64,000 bases of DNA from Desulfosporosinus fructosivorans (GTDB taxonomy: Bacteria; Bacillota; Desulfitobacteriia; Desulfitobacteriales; Desulfitobacteriaceae): assembly GCF_004766045.1 (NCBI RefSeq), contig NZ_SPQQ01000001.1, positions 1 through 64,000 of the forward strand. The letters are read 5' to 3'. Shown here piece after piece: positions 34,567-44,324 of the stretch. A program made the position numbers and the translations under genes. Position 1 is the stretch's first letter. Every line of letters begins with the position of its first letter. Below the pieces are notes generated by a model, which saw only the letters and a program-made list of their open reading frames with translations, did not search any database and was not told the DNA's origin.

Positions 34567-35067
34567 ATGATGTTAACAAAACAGTTCTTACTAATTGCAT
34601 CAATTGTTGTGTCGTTGTTCATGGTTGTTGTTGTCAATTTGGTGCGATTGAGAAACACAAAAAAACCAGCAGTAGCAAAAAAGATTATTTTACCACCATT
34701 GTTCATGGCTACTGGTGCGAGTATGTTTATACTACCAATGTTTAGGCCAACATTCACTGAACTGATAAGTTCCGTTGTCATGGGAATGCTTTTCTCGATC
34801 ATCTTAATAAAAACCTCTAAATTTGAAATTCGAGACAACCAAATCTATCTCCAAAGATCAAAGCTATTTTTAGTAGCATTGATAGGCTTAGTTGCTTTAA
34901 GGATGATTGCGAAAATTATTCTTGCTGAGACCATAAATATCGATCCTGCCCAAATGAGCGGTATTTTCTTTATCCTGGCCTTTAGCATGATTCTACCATG
35001 GCGGATTAGTATGTATATTGGGTTCAGAAAATTAAAAAGACAACTCGACACGCATAATTCTCAATGA
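34567..35067 (+). CDS. CcdC-like (DUF1453) membrane protein
   Basis: A 166-residue protein with about five membrane segments. It has the CcdC/DUF1453 look: RLRNTKKPAVAKKIILPPLF, MATGASMFILPMFRP and KTSKFEIRDNQIYLQRSKLF. B. subtilis CcdC lies with cytochrome c maturation genes but its role is unclear. No cytochrome genes are near. Starts at ATG 34567 or 34570 after AAGGGTTAATCAT. Confidence 0.75.
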   Translation: MMLTKQFLLIASIVVSLFMVVVVNLVRLRNTKKPAVAKKIILPPLFMATGASMFILPMFRPTFTELISSVVMGMLFSIILIKTSKFEIRDNQIYLQRSKLFLVALIGLVALRMIAKIILAETINIDPAQMSGIFFILAFSMILPWRISMYIGFRKLKRQLDTHNSQ

Positions 35068-35356
35068 ACTTCTGACTAGGGTCTTAGAGCAAATGTATAA
35101 GAGGTTCCCCAGAGTACCATAGTGGCGATACATGGCAGACTGTTGGCACAGACATCACAACTGACTAAAATCAGCGAAGAAGTTAAAGAGGCATACCCAG
35201 TCTTTAAGTGTTCCAATATTCTTACCCTCATAGAGGGAGGCACCTGCTTTTCTTCTGTAGCCATGCCAGAAAAGTCGCCTAAACCAATGGTTTAGGCGAT
35301 TATGGACTTTAATCTCGTTACAACATTTCACCAGTGATTCAGTGTACCTTGAACCC
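35068..35356. other. Intergenic region
   Basis: About 290 bases. A hairpin TCGCCTAAAC / GTTTAGGCGA lies at 35276-35301. No gene recognised. Confidence 0.45.
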
Positions 35357-35554
35357 TTAGCTACTTTTTTTGTGTGTAGTCGTAATAGCAAGGATTACAA
35401 TGAATGCTATTGTGCCAACCACCATGTAGACGGTAAATCTTAAAGGCATTCCATGGACACTGTCGTTTGCTGCAAAAACTGGAGTAGCGCAACTAAATAA
35501 TGTGAATAAAATCGCGAGCATAATCGCATATACTTTTCTTGAAATCGTCCCCAT
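35357..35554 (-). CDS. Small exported membrane protein
   Basis: A 65-residue protein with a signal-like N-terminus (AIMLAILFTLFSCATPVFAAN) and a second hydrophobic segment (VYMVVGTIAFIVILAI), then a lysine-rich tail. ATG follows GAAAGGAGTGAAAATAAATA, an excellent site. Family not recognised. Confidence 0.6.
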   Translation of the reverse strand: MGTISRKVYAIMLAILFTLFSCATPVFAANDSVHGMPLRFTVYMVVGTIAFIVILAITTTHKKSS

Positions 35555-35768
35555 TATTTATTTTCACTCCTTTCAAACTATGCCTTTTGTATAAATACCT
35601 TAGTGTACTTGATCTTCACTTCCTTTCACTCATTGATATAATATGCAGCTGATCTTTATTTGTATGATTATAATTAAATTCTGGACATATGGTTCTGCTA
35701 TTAAGGGAATTAGATAGCAACTTCAATGTTGCTCATGGCACGATGCATACATAACGAAAACCTTTGAG

Positions 35769-35984
35769 GTGCATGAAGATGTACGCCTCAAGAATGAGAA
35801 CTATATGATAACCAGCGGTGGAGTAATTGTAGCTGGCTCCTTTTGGGATCCAGCGAACAACATCTATTCCTTACCTGAAAAAGGCAATGTGGTGACCACG
35901 TTCAATAAACACGGTTTTACATGGGGAGGAAACGCTTGGAAATCGTCAAATGATTATATGCATTTTTCTTATTTAGGAAGATAA
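35769..35984 (+). pseudogene. Peptidase M15-like C-terminal fragment
   Basis: A 71-codon frame ending TFNKHGFTWGGNAWKSSNDY, then MHFSYLGR. The WGG...DYMHF pattern is the metal-site C-terminus of M15 D-Ala-D-Ala/L-Ala-D-Glu peptidases. The N-terminal zinc ligands (HxxGxAxD) are missing, so it is a truncated relic. Confidence 0.65.
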
Positions 35985-36060
35985 TCGCATGTTGTTGTTT
36001 AATGATTAAGAGGTACATTAAGTGCAATATTAGATGGCTGTATTTAATCAGTTGTTTTGT

Positions 36061-36094
36061 AAGAAAGCCTGGACCGATCGGTCCAGGCTTTCTT
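36061..36094. terminator. Perfect terminator hairpin
   Basis: 34-base near-perfect palindrome AAGAAAGCCTGGACC / GGTCCAGGCTTTCTT. It separates the fragment above from the LUD operon end. Confidence 0.8.
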
Positions 36095-36237
36095 GGCATC
36101 ATTGTTCGTTTGTGCAGTTATTGACCCTGGAACCGCCTGTCATTTCATTATGACTTTTTGATTTCGAATAAGACTTGGAAGTCTTGTTTGCTTATTATCT
36201 CCGAAATCGGTATCCAGCAATGCTCTAAGTGCGCCAG

Positions 36238-37254
36238 CTAGACTTGTATACCCGCGGGACAGTTTTTATTACACAATGAGCAGTCTCCACAATCCGCATC
36301 GTTGGCTTGTTTGGAGCCCTCTAAAAAGGCCGCTAAGACTTTTGCCCTTTTCCCGGTGTAATAATAGCCCCTCTCTAACCCTTCTGCAAGGTATTTTGGG
36401 CAATCGACGAGACACCCTCCGCAGTGCAGACATTTAAGTAAATCCCACTGCTGGTTTTCAGCCGCCGCTAAACGCCCATTATCGAGTAAAATGATATACA
36501 CTTCTTTGGGACCATGCATACCTTGGACCATCCTAAACTCGATATCCGCCGTTCTGCTAGGTCCACTGATAAAGGAAATATATTTAAGAATATCTTTTCC
36601 CATTCCATACACACTGATCGCTCGACAAACGGTCAAGGCATCTTCGAGTGAGGGGACGATTTTATCGATTCCTGCCACCACAATATGGTTATACGGAAGA
36701 TTCGAGGTGAATCGTACATTTCCCTCACTTTCTAATAGGGCAAGGGTTCCATTTTGTTCAATGATGGCCTCTGCGCCTGTAATTCCATACTCCATATGGG
36801 CTACCTGTTGCTTGATCTCATCCTTAATCTGAGCTACCCATTCTTTGTTGGGGATTGACGTATTGATACTAGCAATCCAAGGGTGCGCTTCGACCTTTGT
36901 CCCGACAACCTTTTCCCCCAGATCGGTATCAAGAACCTCAACCATATTCGATTTCAAATAATCTCTCAGAGCAACTTCGGTGAAAACAGAGTTTTTACTC
37001 ATCGCTACGCTCTGATTGCCCGCCAGGATTTTCAGGATTTGCTCTTGAGCCTCTCTGGCATCCTTAGCAAAAATCACATGACAGCCTTTACCTTTGAGAG
37101 AAGTAGTCGCCTTTTCAACAGATTCTTTGAGATTGGTCGCCATCGTGCTCTTGATGGCTTGCACCTGGCTAGCTAAATTAGGATACTCCTGAAGAAGCGT
37201 ATCGCGGCGAGAACTAATTTGCGTTAAAATCCTTTGAACTTTTGTACTGTTCAT
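36238..37254 (-). CDS. LUD-domain iron-sulfur protein (LutB/LutC-like)
   Basis: A 338-residue protein with an N-terminal LUD domain (NSVFTEVALRDYLKSNMVEV, YGITGAEAIIEQNGTLALLE, NHIVVAGIDKIVPSLEDAL). Two cysteine clusters follow (CLHCGGCLVDCPKYL; CGDCSLCNKNCPAGI), fit for 4Fe-4S centres. It is shorter than LutB (about 470). ATG 37254 has AGGAG 9 bases upstream, inside the end of the preceding gene. It is expected to act with the fused LUD/CCG protein in oxidation of lactate or a related 2-hydroxy acid. Confidence 0.85.
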   Translation of the reverse strand: MNSTKVQRILTQISSRRDTLLQEYPNLASQVQAIKSTMATNLKESVEKATTSLKGKGCHVIFAKDAREAQEQILKILAGNQSVAMSKNSVFTEVALRDYLKSNMVEVLDTDLGEKVVGTKVEAHPWIASINTSIPNKEWVAQIKDEIKQQVAHMEYGITGAEAIIEQNGTLALLESEGNVRFTSNLPYNHIVVAGIDKIVPSLEDALTVCRAISVYGMGKDILKYISFISGPSRTADIEFRMVQGMHGPKEVYIILLDNGRLAAAENQQWDLLKCLHCGGCLVDCPKYLAEGLERGYYYTGKRAKVLAAFLEGSKQANDADCGDCSLCNKNCPAGIQV

Positions 37255-37259
37255 TCTTC

Positions 37260-39422
37260 TCATCTCCTCCCATAGGCTCGGCTCAGAATCTGAATTACGT
37301 GGGAAACCTTTTGCTTCATTTTGTGCTGAGCAATCCCATCGCGGAAATGAACCATGCATCCAGGACAACTCGTCGCAAGAGTGGTGGCCTCAGTATCGGC
37401 AACGTTCTTCAATTTTCCTTCGTTAATCCGTTGTGATAGTTCATAGAAGCTCAAGCTAAACGATCCACCAAATCCACAACAGGTATCGGCATCCTGCATT
37501 TCCACATATTTCAGCCCAGGGATCTTCTGGATAAGTTCTCGTGGCTCCTTTTTCACACCCATACTTCGAGCGAGATGACAAGGATCATGATAGGTCACGG
37601 TTTCCGTGACTATTTGTTTAGGAGGCTTTAACTCAATATCTTGGATAAGGAACTCATTAATATCTTTTACCTTCAGAGCGAGTTTTTTCACCTTTTCCTG
37701 AAGCTCAGGGGAATCCTCCGCAAACAGTTTAGGGTACTCTTCTTTGAAAGCGACTGCACAACTCGGGCAAACAAAAACCAAGGCATCGATATCGAAAGAA
37801 CTATAAATCTCGATGTTTTTTAGAGCCATAGTTTTGGCATGATCTAGATCTCCGCTCACAACACTGGGGATACCACAACAAACATCCTCTTTGGCGAGTT
37901 TAACCTCAACGTTATTTTCTCCTAAGACATGAAGAAGAGCTTCTCCAAGATCTGTCTCAGTGTAATTGACGACACACCCAGGATAAAAACCAACCTTTTT
38001 AATCGGTTTAGCAATCATTTTAGGTTTGGCGATTTTCGTAAAGGACTTGTCAGAGAAGCGCGGAATCACACGCTCTTGCGGTAACCCCAAGGAATTGAAC
38101 GTTAAACGGGAGGTCATCCCCTTACCAGATTCTTTTAAGGCTAACTTTCCGAATGTCGTTGCTAGTCTACTTACCACTGGTAGTGTCTGGGGTTTGGTTA
38201 ACATCGAGAAGACCAAATCCTTCTTCCAACCTAGCCCTTTTTTGGAGACAGCATCTTGCCGAAGCTTCCATAACATAGCTGGTGTCGCCATTTGTACGGG
38301 GCATGCACTTTGGCATCTCTGACATCCAATACAGAGAGACAAGCCATTTTCCTCAGATTTTTCTAAGTCACCATGAAAGGCAGCAAAGACTAGGCCGCGT
38401 CCCCCGAGGTACTTATATCCGTACTTAGCACCAACTTCCGCATAGACTGGACAGAAGTTCAAGCAGCTTCCACAATTGATACAGTAAAGAGATTCTTTAA
38501 ATCCTGCATCTATCGCTTCCTTACGACCATTTTTCAATAAAACGATATGAACCTCTTTAGGCCCCTGACCGTGTGAATACTCCTCAAGATCAGGATCGAG
38601 GGATTCACTCACTCCTGAAATCACTGAAACATAGGTCCCGATATCCTGGCCGACGCCGAAGACCGCTGCCGCCCGCACAACTTGCATAGCATCTTCAAGG
38701 GTCGAGACGATTTTCTCCACACCTGCGATCACAATGTGTACTTTAGGCATCATCGAAACCGCCCGAATATTTCCTTCGTTCTCAGTCACGAAGATACTCC
38801 CCGTATCTGCTGCAATCGCATTAGCACCCGAGATTCCCACATCCGCTTTAACCAAAAAATTGCGGAGTCCCTTGCGCGCAGACACTACCAATGCTTCGGG
38901 AGTGCATTCCAACGTTGTTCCTGCCTCTTCAGAAAAAAGCTCGGTTATTGTTTCGATAGGAATGTGAATAGCAGGAGCAAGGGAATGGCTCGCCTCGCAC
39001 TTCGCCAGTTGGTTAATTCGATCTCCGAGATCAGTTTCTACTACGGTCACACCACGATCTTCGAGGTAATGTGAAATATTGATTTCTTTACCCGCATTCG
39101 ACTTGGACTTAACCACCAACCCCTCATTCGGAATGAGGCTGGCAATATATCTCTGAGCATCATCAACAGTTTCAGCAAGGTAAACTGTGCAGCCCTTTCC
39201 TTCCAACGACCTTTGCGCTTTCGCAATTACTTCATCCATATGATCCATACTGTATTTTTTAATCTTGCGCAAACGATCGGAAAGCTCGGGATAATTAGGA
39301 ACCATCTTTAACATGGCTGGGCGAATTGCATCAAAGGCTCGAAATCGTCCCTTCCGTGACTCCATATCCTGGAGTCCTTCGGTGACCTTATTTTTTACTA
39401 TTTTATAGGTGTGATCTCCCAT
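37260..39422 (-). CDS. Fused LUD / ferredoxin / CCG oxidoreductase (LutB-LutA type)
   Basis: A 720-residue fusion. Residues 40-300 are a LUD domain (KSKSNAGKEINISHYLEDRG, VGISGANAIAADTGSIFVTE). Residues 310-400 carry two 4Fe-4S motifs (CINCGSCLNFCPVY; CIGCQRCQSACPV). Residues 475-710 contain two CCG domains (GFYPGCVVNYTETDLGEA, CCGIPSV; CCGFGGSFSLS, CPGC). In Bacillus, LutA (CCG), LutB (LUD plus Fe-S) and LutC are separate; here A and B are joined. It probably feeds electrons from lactate or a similar acid to the membrane or to electron-transfer flavoprotein. RBS GAGGAG precedes the ATG. Confidence 0.88.
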   Translation of the reverse strand: MGDHTYKIVKNKVTEGLQDMESRKGRFRAFDAIRPAMLKMVPNYPELSDRLRKIKKYSMDHMDEVIAKAQRSLEGKGCTVYLAETVDDAQRYIASLIPNEGLVVKSKSNAGKEINISHYLEDRGVTVVETDLGDRINQLAKCEASHSLAPAIHIPIETITELFSEEAGTTLECTPEALVVSARKGLRNFLVKADVGISGANAIAADTGSIFVTENEGNIRAVSMMPKVHIVIAGVEKIVSTLEDAMQVVRAAAVFGVGQDIGTYVSVISGVSESLDPDLEEYSHGQGPKEVHIVLLKNGRKEAIDAGFKESLYCINCGSCLNFCPVYAEVGAKYGYKYLGGRGLVFAAFHGDLEKSEENGLSLCIGCQRCQSACPVQMATPAMLWKLRQDAVSKKGLGWKKDLVFSMLTKPQTLPVVSRLATTFGKLALKESGKGMTSRLTFNSLGLPQERVIPRFSDKSFTKIAKPKMIAKPIKKVGFYPGCVVNYTETDLGEALLHVLGENNVEVKLAKEDVCCGIPSVVSGDLDHAKTMALKNIEIYSSFDIDALVFVCPSCAVAFKEEYPKLFAEDSPELQEKVKKLALKVKDINEFLIQDIELKPPKQIVTETVTYHDPCHLARSMGVKKEPRELIQKIPGLKYVEMQDADTCCGFGGSFSLSFYELSQRINEGKLKNVADTEATTLATSCPGCMVHFRDGIAQHKMKQKVSHVIQILSRAYGRR

Positions 39423-39491
39423 GTTTTAACTTCTCCTCTCTTCGGCTTACAGGTTGGATTGGTTTGGATAAATAAAGAAAATCTTCGTGTA

Positions 39492-39526
39492 AATAATCCC
39501 CACACCTAGACAAGGGGGGGATTATT
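39492..39526 (-). terminator. Intercistronic hairpin upstream of the LUD genes
   Basis: AATAATCCCC / GGGGATTATT stem with a 15-base loop, in the 150-base gap between the importer and the LUD genes. It may lower transcription into the LUD genes or mark a separate unit. Confidence 0.55.
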
Positions 39527-39575
39527 AGATGATGAAATGAATTGACTAACAAATACATTTAATGCATTAAATACA

Positions 39576-40292
39576 TTAGGTATTTGCCTTCGCTCCGCCC
39601 AGGTAGGCTTCCATAACACGAGGATTTTTGGCAACCTCTTCAGCTTTCCCGTGCAAGACGATCTTCCCTGTTTCAAGAACATAGGCATAGCGAGCAATCT
39701 TTAAGGCTTGACGGACATTTTGCTCAACAAGAAGAATGGTCGTACCTTCCTGATTGATCTCTTGAATAACCTTGAAGATATCAGCAACAACCAGAGGGGC
39801 CAAGCCCATGGAGGGTTCATCAAGCAATAAAAGCTTCGGTCTAGCCATGAGCGCACGGCCAATCGCCAGCATTTGTTGTTGCCCTCCAGAAAGTGTTCCT
39901 CCTAATTGTTGCTTCCGTTCCCCTAAGATCGGAAAACGTTTAAAAATCTTCTCTAAATCAGCTAGAACTTCTTTATCCTTCCTCTGATAGGCTCCCATTT
40001 CCAAGTTCTCAAGAACCGTCATCCCTGCTAAAATATTCCGACCCTCCGGGACTAGTGACATACCCAGGTTTACAATTTTGTGAGGGGCGAAACCTCGAAT
40101 CTCCTGGCTTAGGAATTTAATCTGCCCAGCGTGAGGCTTGAGAAGTCCAACAAGAGACTTCATCGTGGTTGTCTTCCCAGCTCCGTTCGCTCCAATGAGG
40201 GAAACGATCGAGCCTTTGGGAACATCTAGGTCGATCCCTTTGATTGCTTGAATACTACCATAATTTGTTGACAAACCGCTGATGTTCAGCAT
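39576..40292 (-). CDS. livF: Branched-chain amino acid-type ABC ATPase LivF
   Basis: A 238-residue ATPase with Walker A GANGAGKTT, signature LSGGQQQMLAIGRALM, Walker B LLLLDEPSMGLAP and the switch His-equivalent region LVEQNVRQAL. It matches LivF by length and by GTTILLVEQN. Starts 2 bases after livG with GGGAGGAGGC upstream. Confidence 0.92.
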   Translation of the reverse strand: MLNISGLSTNYGSIQAIKGIDLDVPKGSIVSLIGANGAGKTTTMKSLVGLLKPHAGQIKFLSQEIRGFAPHKIVNLGMSLVPEGRNILAGMTVLENLEMGAYQRKDKEVLADLEKIFKRFPILGERKQQLGGTLSGGQQQMLAIGRALMARPKLLLLDEPSMGLAPLVVADIFKVIQEINQEGTTILLVEQNVRQALKIARYAYVLETGKIVLHGKAEEVAKNPRVMEAYLGGAKANT

Positions 40293-40294
40293 CT

Positions 40295-41056
40295 CTACGC
40301 CTCCTCCCGGCCCAAATAAGCCTCAATGACCAACGGGTTTTGCTGAATCTCGGCCGGTGTGCCCTCAGCAATCTTTTGCCCGAAATTAATCACCACGAGT
40401 CGGTCACAGACGTTCATGACAAGGTTCATATCATGTTCAATTAATATGACGGTTTTCCCCATCGTTTGTATTTTCTTAATCAAAAGACTCAAGTCTTCGG
40501 TTTCACTCTCATTCATCCCTGCCGCAGGTTCGTCGAGAAGAATTAATTCGGGTTCTGTGGCGAGGGCCCTGGCAATTTCCAAGCGCCGTTGCTGCCCATA
40601 GGGGAGTGAACCCGCAGGGGCATCCGTGTCTATTTCAATGCCTACTAACTTAAGTAGAGCTTGCGCACGTTCTCGGGTCGCTTTCTCTTCTTTGCGCTGG
40701 GCGGGAGTGCGCCATAATCCTTTCCAAACTCCAGCCTTAGTTCGACAATGTGCCCCGACCATGACATTGTCCAGAGGGCTCATATGCCCAAACAGACGGA
40801 TATTTTGGAATGTCCGAGCTAAGCCTAAGGCTGTAACCTTATACGGCCGTATGCCTAACAAACTTTTACCTTGATAGCTAATCTTTCCCTCGGTAGGAAG
40901 AAAGATTCCCGTGATTAGGTTAAAGAGCGTCGTCTTGCCAGCGCCATTTGGACCGATAATCCCTAGGATTTCCCCATCATTCACCTTAAGACTCACGTCA
41001 CTTAACGCAGCCAAACCACCGAAGCTTTTACTCACTTGATCAAGGACTAACGTCAT
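40295..41056 (-). CDS. livG: Branched-chain amino acid-type ABC ATPase LivG
   Basis: A 253-residue ATPase with Walker A GPNGAGKTT, RTFQNIRLFGHMS, signature LPYGQQRRLEIARAL, Walker B LILLDEPAAGMN and the LivG C-terminus (QKIAEGTPAEIQQNP, VIEAYLG). It overlaps livM by one base (TAATG), indicating coupling. Confidence 0.93.
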   Translation of the reverse strand: MTLVLDQVSKSFGGLAALSDVSLKVNDGEILGIIGPNGAGKTTLFNLITGIFLPTEGKISYQGKSLLGIRPYKVTALGLARTFQNIRLFGHMSPLDNVMVGAHCRTKAGVWKGLWRTPAQRKEEKATRERAQALLKLVGIEIDTDAPAGSLPYGQQRRLEIARALATEPELILLDEPAAGMNESETEDLSLLIKKIQTMGKTVILIEHDMNLVMNVCDRLVVINFGQKIAEGTPAEIQQNPLVIEAYLGREEA

Positions 41057-41997
41057 TATTTAATCCTCCTTCCAAGCTTACGCTTCCAGAAACGAACCGT
41101 CTCCTCACTAATGAGTCCCTGAGGACGAAAGGCCATCATAGCAACCATCAGCGCTCCGTAAATCATCAGACGGTATTCAGAAGCTGAGCGCAACAGTTCA
41201 GGTAGCAAGGTTAGCAGTAATGCTCCGACGATTGGACCTATAATTAAGTCGCTTCCGCCTAAGACCGCAAAAGTAAGGATCTCAACGGTACGGTGGTAGG
41301 CAAAATCCTTCGGCCCGATAAAAAAGGTTAAATGGGCGGATAGACCGCCAGCCATCCCGGCGATTAAAGCTCCTAAAGCAAAGGCAAGTAGTTTATAATA
41401 CGTCGTATTGATTCCCATGGCTTCGGCCGCCGACTCATCCGCTTTAATAGCAGCAAAGGCACGACCGACTCTTGAGCGGTTAAGTCTCGTACAGAAAAAT
41501 ACCAGAGCAGCGAGGATGAGAATGAGAAGAACTAAAACCAGCAAGGTACTGGTCTGCTGAGCGCTTAACCCGCCAAACCCCTTAGATAAACCTAGGGAAG
41601 AGAGCACTTTGCCGATCTTTGTTCCAAGGGTAGGGATTCCGGAAATCCCTAAGGCACCATTTGTAATTGATAAGTTTAAAACGATGACTCGAACAACTTC
41701 TCCAAATCCAAGTGTAGCAATCGCCAGATAAATTCCTGTAAGTCGTAAAGCCGGAAATCCAATGATTATCGAAATGAAACTTGCAGCGATACCACCGATT
41801 GGAATGGCCAAATAGACGGGTAAACCTGTTTTTACGGTCAGGATCGCACAAGTATAGGCTCCGATACTCATAAAGCCGGCATTTCCCAATGATAGCTGCC
41901 CCGTTGATAGCGTCATATAGATGCTTACCCCAAGGATGGCATTCACCAACACAAATATTGCGATTTGAAGATAATATTGATTAAATATAACGTCCAT
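41056..41997 (-). CDS. livM: Branched-chain amino acid-type ABC permease LivM
   Basis: A 313-residue permease with about eight to ten membrane segments. LivM features are LSTGQLSLGNAGFMSIGAY, GIYLAIATLGFGEVVRV and the cytoplasmic loop SRVGRAFAAIKADESAAEAM, GINTTYYKLLAFALGA. RBS GGAGGACGC precedes ATG. Confidence 0.92.
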   Translation of the reverse strand: MDVIFNQYYLQIAIFVLVNAILGVSIYMTLSTGQLSLGNAGFMSIGAYTCAILTVKTGLPVYLAIPIGGIAASFISIIIGFPALRLTGIYLAIATLGFGEVVRVIVLNLSITNGALGISGIPTLGTKIGKVLSSLGLSKGFGGLSAQQTSTLLVLVLLILILAALVFFCTRLNRSRVGRAFAAIKADESAAEAMGINTTYYKLLAFALGALIAGMAGGLSAHLTFFIGPKDFAYHRTVEILTFAVLGGSDLIIGPIVGALLLTLLPELLRSASEYRLMIYGALMVAMMAFRPQGLISEETVRFWKRKLGRRIK

Positions 41998-42885
41998 TTA
42001 GAAGCGTCCTCCTTGTCGCGACGAAGACCCAAAAAGTCCTTGAGGACGAATAAATAAAATCAGAATAATCATACCAAAGGCTACGGCATCCCTATATGAA
42101 GATGCACCGTAAGCTACAGTGAATACTTCGGCGATTCCTAGAATCAGGCCTCCTAACATAGCTCCAGTGATATTACCCATTCCACCAAGGATCAAAACCG
42201 CAAGCCCTTTCAAGCCCATACTCAATCCCATGGTGGGCTCAACTGCATTAAAAGAGAGTCCAACCAGAACTCCTGCAACGGCTCCTAACCCTGAAGCGAG
42301 TGCGACGGTTAATAAGATGATTTTGTTGGTGTTAATACCTAGGAGGTTGGCCGTTTCGATGTTCTCAGCGGTTGTGCGGATGGCTTTGCCAACACGAGTT
42401 TTAGACAACCAAAAACGAAGAACAAACATCAAGCCAAAGGATATTCCAAGAATTACAATTTGGACAAGGGTTATTCGTACCGGCCCAAGTTGTATCTGAG
42501 CTCCAGATAATGCTCCAGAAGGAAAAGCCCGTGATTGCGGCCCAAAGACTTTTAAGGCCAGATTTTCAAGAAAGATTGATACTCCGATCGTACTAATCAA
42601 AGGAGCCAGATCGGAAACGGCCCGGCGTCTCAAGGGACGCAGGGCCAGAAGTTCTAAAAGAGTACCTAGCAACGCACCGGCCACCATGGCGCCAGCCATG
42701 GCCACAAAGATATTCACCTTCAGATAAGTCATCAGAAACAATCCGACGAAAGCTCCGAACATAAATATTTCTCCATGAGCCATATTGATAATGTTTAGGA
42801 CCCCCATAATTAGGGTATATCCTAAGGCGACTAATGAATAGGTACTTCCTAATGTCAAGCCATTAACCAATTGTTGCCAAAACAA
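41998..42885 (-). CDS. livH: Branched-chain amino acid-type ABC permease LivH
   Basis: A permease of about 295 residues. LivH signatures are QQLVNGLTLGSTYSLVALGY, GVLNIINMAHGEIFMFGAF and KTRVGKAIRTTAENIETANL. TTG 42885 is preferred over GTG 42894 because AGGAG is 8 bases before it and homologues start at this point. It lies between the binding protein and livM. Confidence 0.92.
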   Translation of the reverse strand: MFWQQLVNGLTLGSTYSLVALGYTLIMGVLNIINMAHGEIFMFGAFVGLFLMTYLKVNIFVAMAGAMVAGALLGTLLELLALRPLRRRAVSDLAPLISTIGVSIFLENLALKVFGPQSRAFPSGALSGAQIQLGPVRITLVQIVILGISFGLMFVLRFWLSKTRVGKAIRTTAENIETANLLGINTNKIILLTVALASGLGAVAGVLVGLSFNAVEPTMGLSMGLKGLAVLILGGMGNITGAMLGGLILGIAEVFTVAYGASSYRDAVAFGMIILILFIRPQGLFGSSSRQGGRF

Positions 42886-42903
42886 GACCTTCACTCCTAA
42901 AGT

Positions 42904-44058
42904 TTATTTAAGTTCCGTAAACTGACCATCTTTCACGATCAAAACAGTAGCGTCCATCAAGGGATTCCGCTTATCATCAAAAGCAAACTTTCCGGTGACA
43001 CCTTGGAAATCCTTAATGGTTGCTAAGCTGTCGCGTAGCTTTGTGCGGTCTGTGCTTGAGCCGGCTTTCTCCAAAGCACTAGCATAGATGTAAAGTGCAT
43101 CATATGCTTGGGCGGCAAACTGGTCGGGTACTTTATTATTTTTTGCTTTATAATCTGCAACAAACTTCTTAATCTTTTCATTTTCTTTACCTGGGTACCA
43201 AGGGCTCGCCACAATCGCCCCTTCCGCTGCTTTGCCGGCGATCTTGATCAACTCTGGAGAGTTAAAGCCATTCGTACCGACAAAGGGAACATTAATTCCA
43301 GTTTCTCTGGCTTTCCTTAAAACGAGGGCTGCTTCCTGATAGAGGCTTGATACCATGACGGCGTCTGGTTTTAAGGAGGAAATCTTTGTCAACTGAGCGG
43401 AGAAGTCCGTATCCTTATCGGCAAAGGTCTCAGTAGCTAATACTTCTACCCCATTATCCTTAAGGGCTTGCTCCATCGTCTTATAACCGGAGACGGCCCA
43501 GTCGTTATTGCTAGAATACATAAGGGCAACTTTTTTTAAGTTATATTTTTGAACGGCCATCTTGACGGCTTGGGGGACTGCTGAAGACTCAGGCAATGCA
43601 TTCCGAAAGACAAACTCCCCAATATCAGTTATCCCTTCAGCCGTGGTTGAAGTTCCCATGATTGGAACTCCTGACTGGTGAGCAATCGGGCCAACTGCAA
43701 ACATTTCTCCACTTAAAGTCGGTCCAATAATTCCAACGACATTATCCTTGTTAATTAATTTATTTGCCGCATTAATGGCCTCGGTCTTGTCCCCACGGGA
43801 ATCCTCGTATACAAGTTCAATTTTAACCTTGCCTAGGGCATTGATCTCATCCTTAGCGAGCTCCAGACCTTCCTTCTGGGCCTGGCCATAGGCCGCTCCG
43901 CCCCCAGACATATAGGCGACGACACCGATCTTGGCAGCTTCTCCACCTTGTGAAGCAGAATTAGCGGCGGGTGCAGAACCCCCTCCGCATCCGGCAGTAG
44001 TCAGGAGCAGTGTTCCGATCATCATTCCAGTAAACCATTTTGCAAGACTTTTTTTCAT
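42904..44058 (-). CDS. Amino acid/urea-type ABC substrate-binding lipoprotein (LivJ/LivK family)
   Basis: A 384-residue lipoprotein: signal MKKSLAKWFTGMMIGTLLLT, lipobox LTTAGC. The type-I periplasmic fold is recognised by IGVVAYMSGGGAAYGQAQKE, VVGIIGPTLSGEMFAVGP, GVPIMGTSTTAEGITD, ADKDTDFSAQLTKI and QAYDALYIYASAL. Ligand cannot be decided; the following LUD genes hint at a carboxylic acid or an amino acid degraded to one. First gene of the minus-strand importer operon. Confidence 0.9.
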   Translation of the reverse strand: MKKSLAKWFTGMMIGTLLLTTAGCGGGSAPAANSASQGGEAAKIGVVAYMSGGGAAYGQAQKEGLELAKDEINALGKVKIELVYEDSRGDKTEAINAANKLINKDNVVGIIGPTLSGEMFAVGPIAHQSGVPIMGTSTTAEGITDIGEFVFRNALPESSAVPQAVKMAVQKYNLKKVALMYSSNNDWAVSGYKTMEQALKDNGVEVLATETFADKDTDFSAQLTKISSLKPDAVMVSSLYQEAALVLRKARETGINVPFVGTNGFNSPELIKIAGKAAEGAIVASPWYPGKENEKIKKFVADYKAKNNKVPDQFAAQAYDALYIYASALEKAGSSTDRTKLRDSLATIKDFQGVTGKFAFDDKRNPLMDATVLIVKDGQFTELK

Positions 44059-44226
44059 TGTTACAATTACACCTTCCTTAATCTATTTTGTGACTTTTGT
44101 GTCTTATAATAGAATTATTATTCGTCGCATATTATGGAATACCTCTAAGGTCGCAAAAAAAAACTACGAAAATTGTAACTCTGAGGTTCAACAATAACGC
44201 ATTTATCAGTCTAGTCATTAACATTG

Positions 44227-44271
44227 AAAAAAGCCATGAGGTACTACATTGTACAGCCTCATGACTTTTTT
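44227..44271. terminator. Terminator between kinase gene and importer operon
   Basis: Arms AAAAAAGCCATGAGG and CCTCATGACTTTTTT around a 15-base loop. It ends the minus-strand kinase transcript before the importer operon promoter. Confidence 0.85.
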
Positions 44272-44324
44272 GCATTTTAAAAAGAAATATTCGTTAGAAC
44301 TTCACCAATATACGTTGTGTAGTT

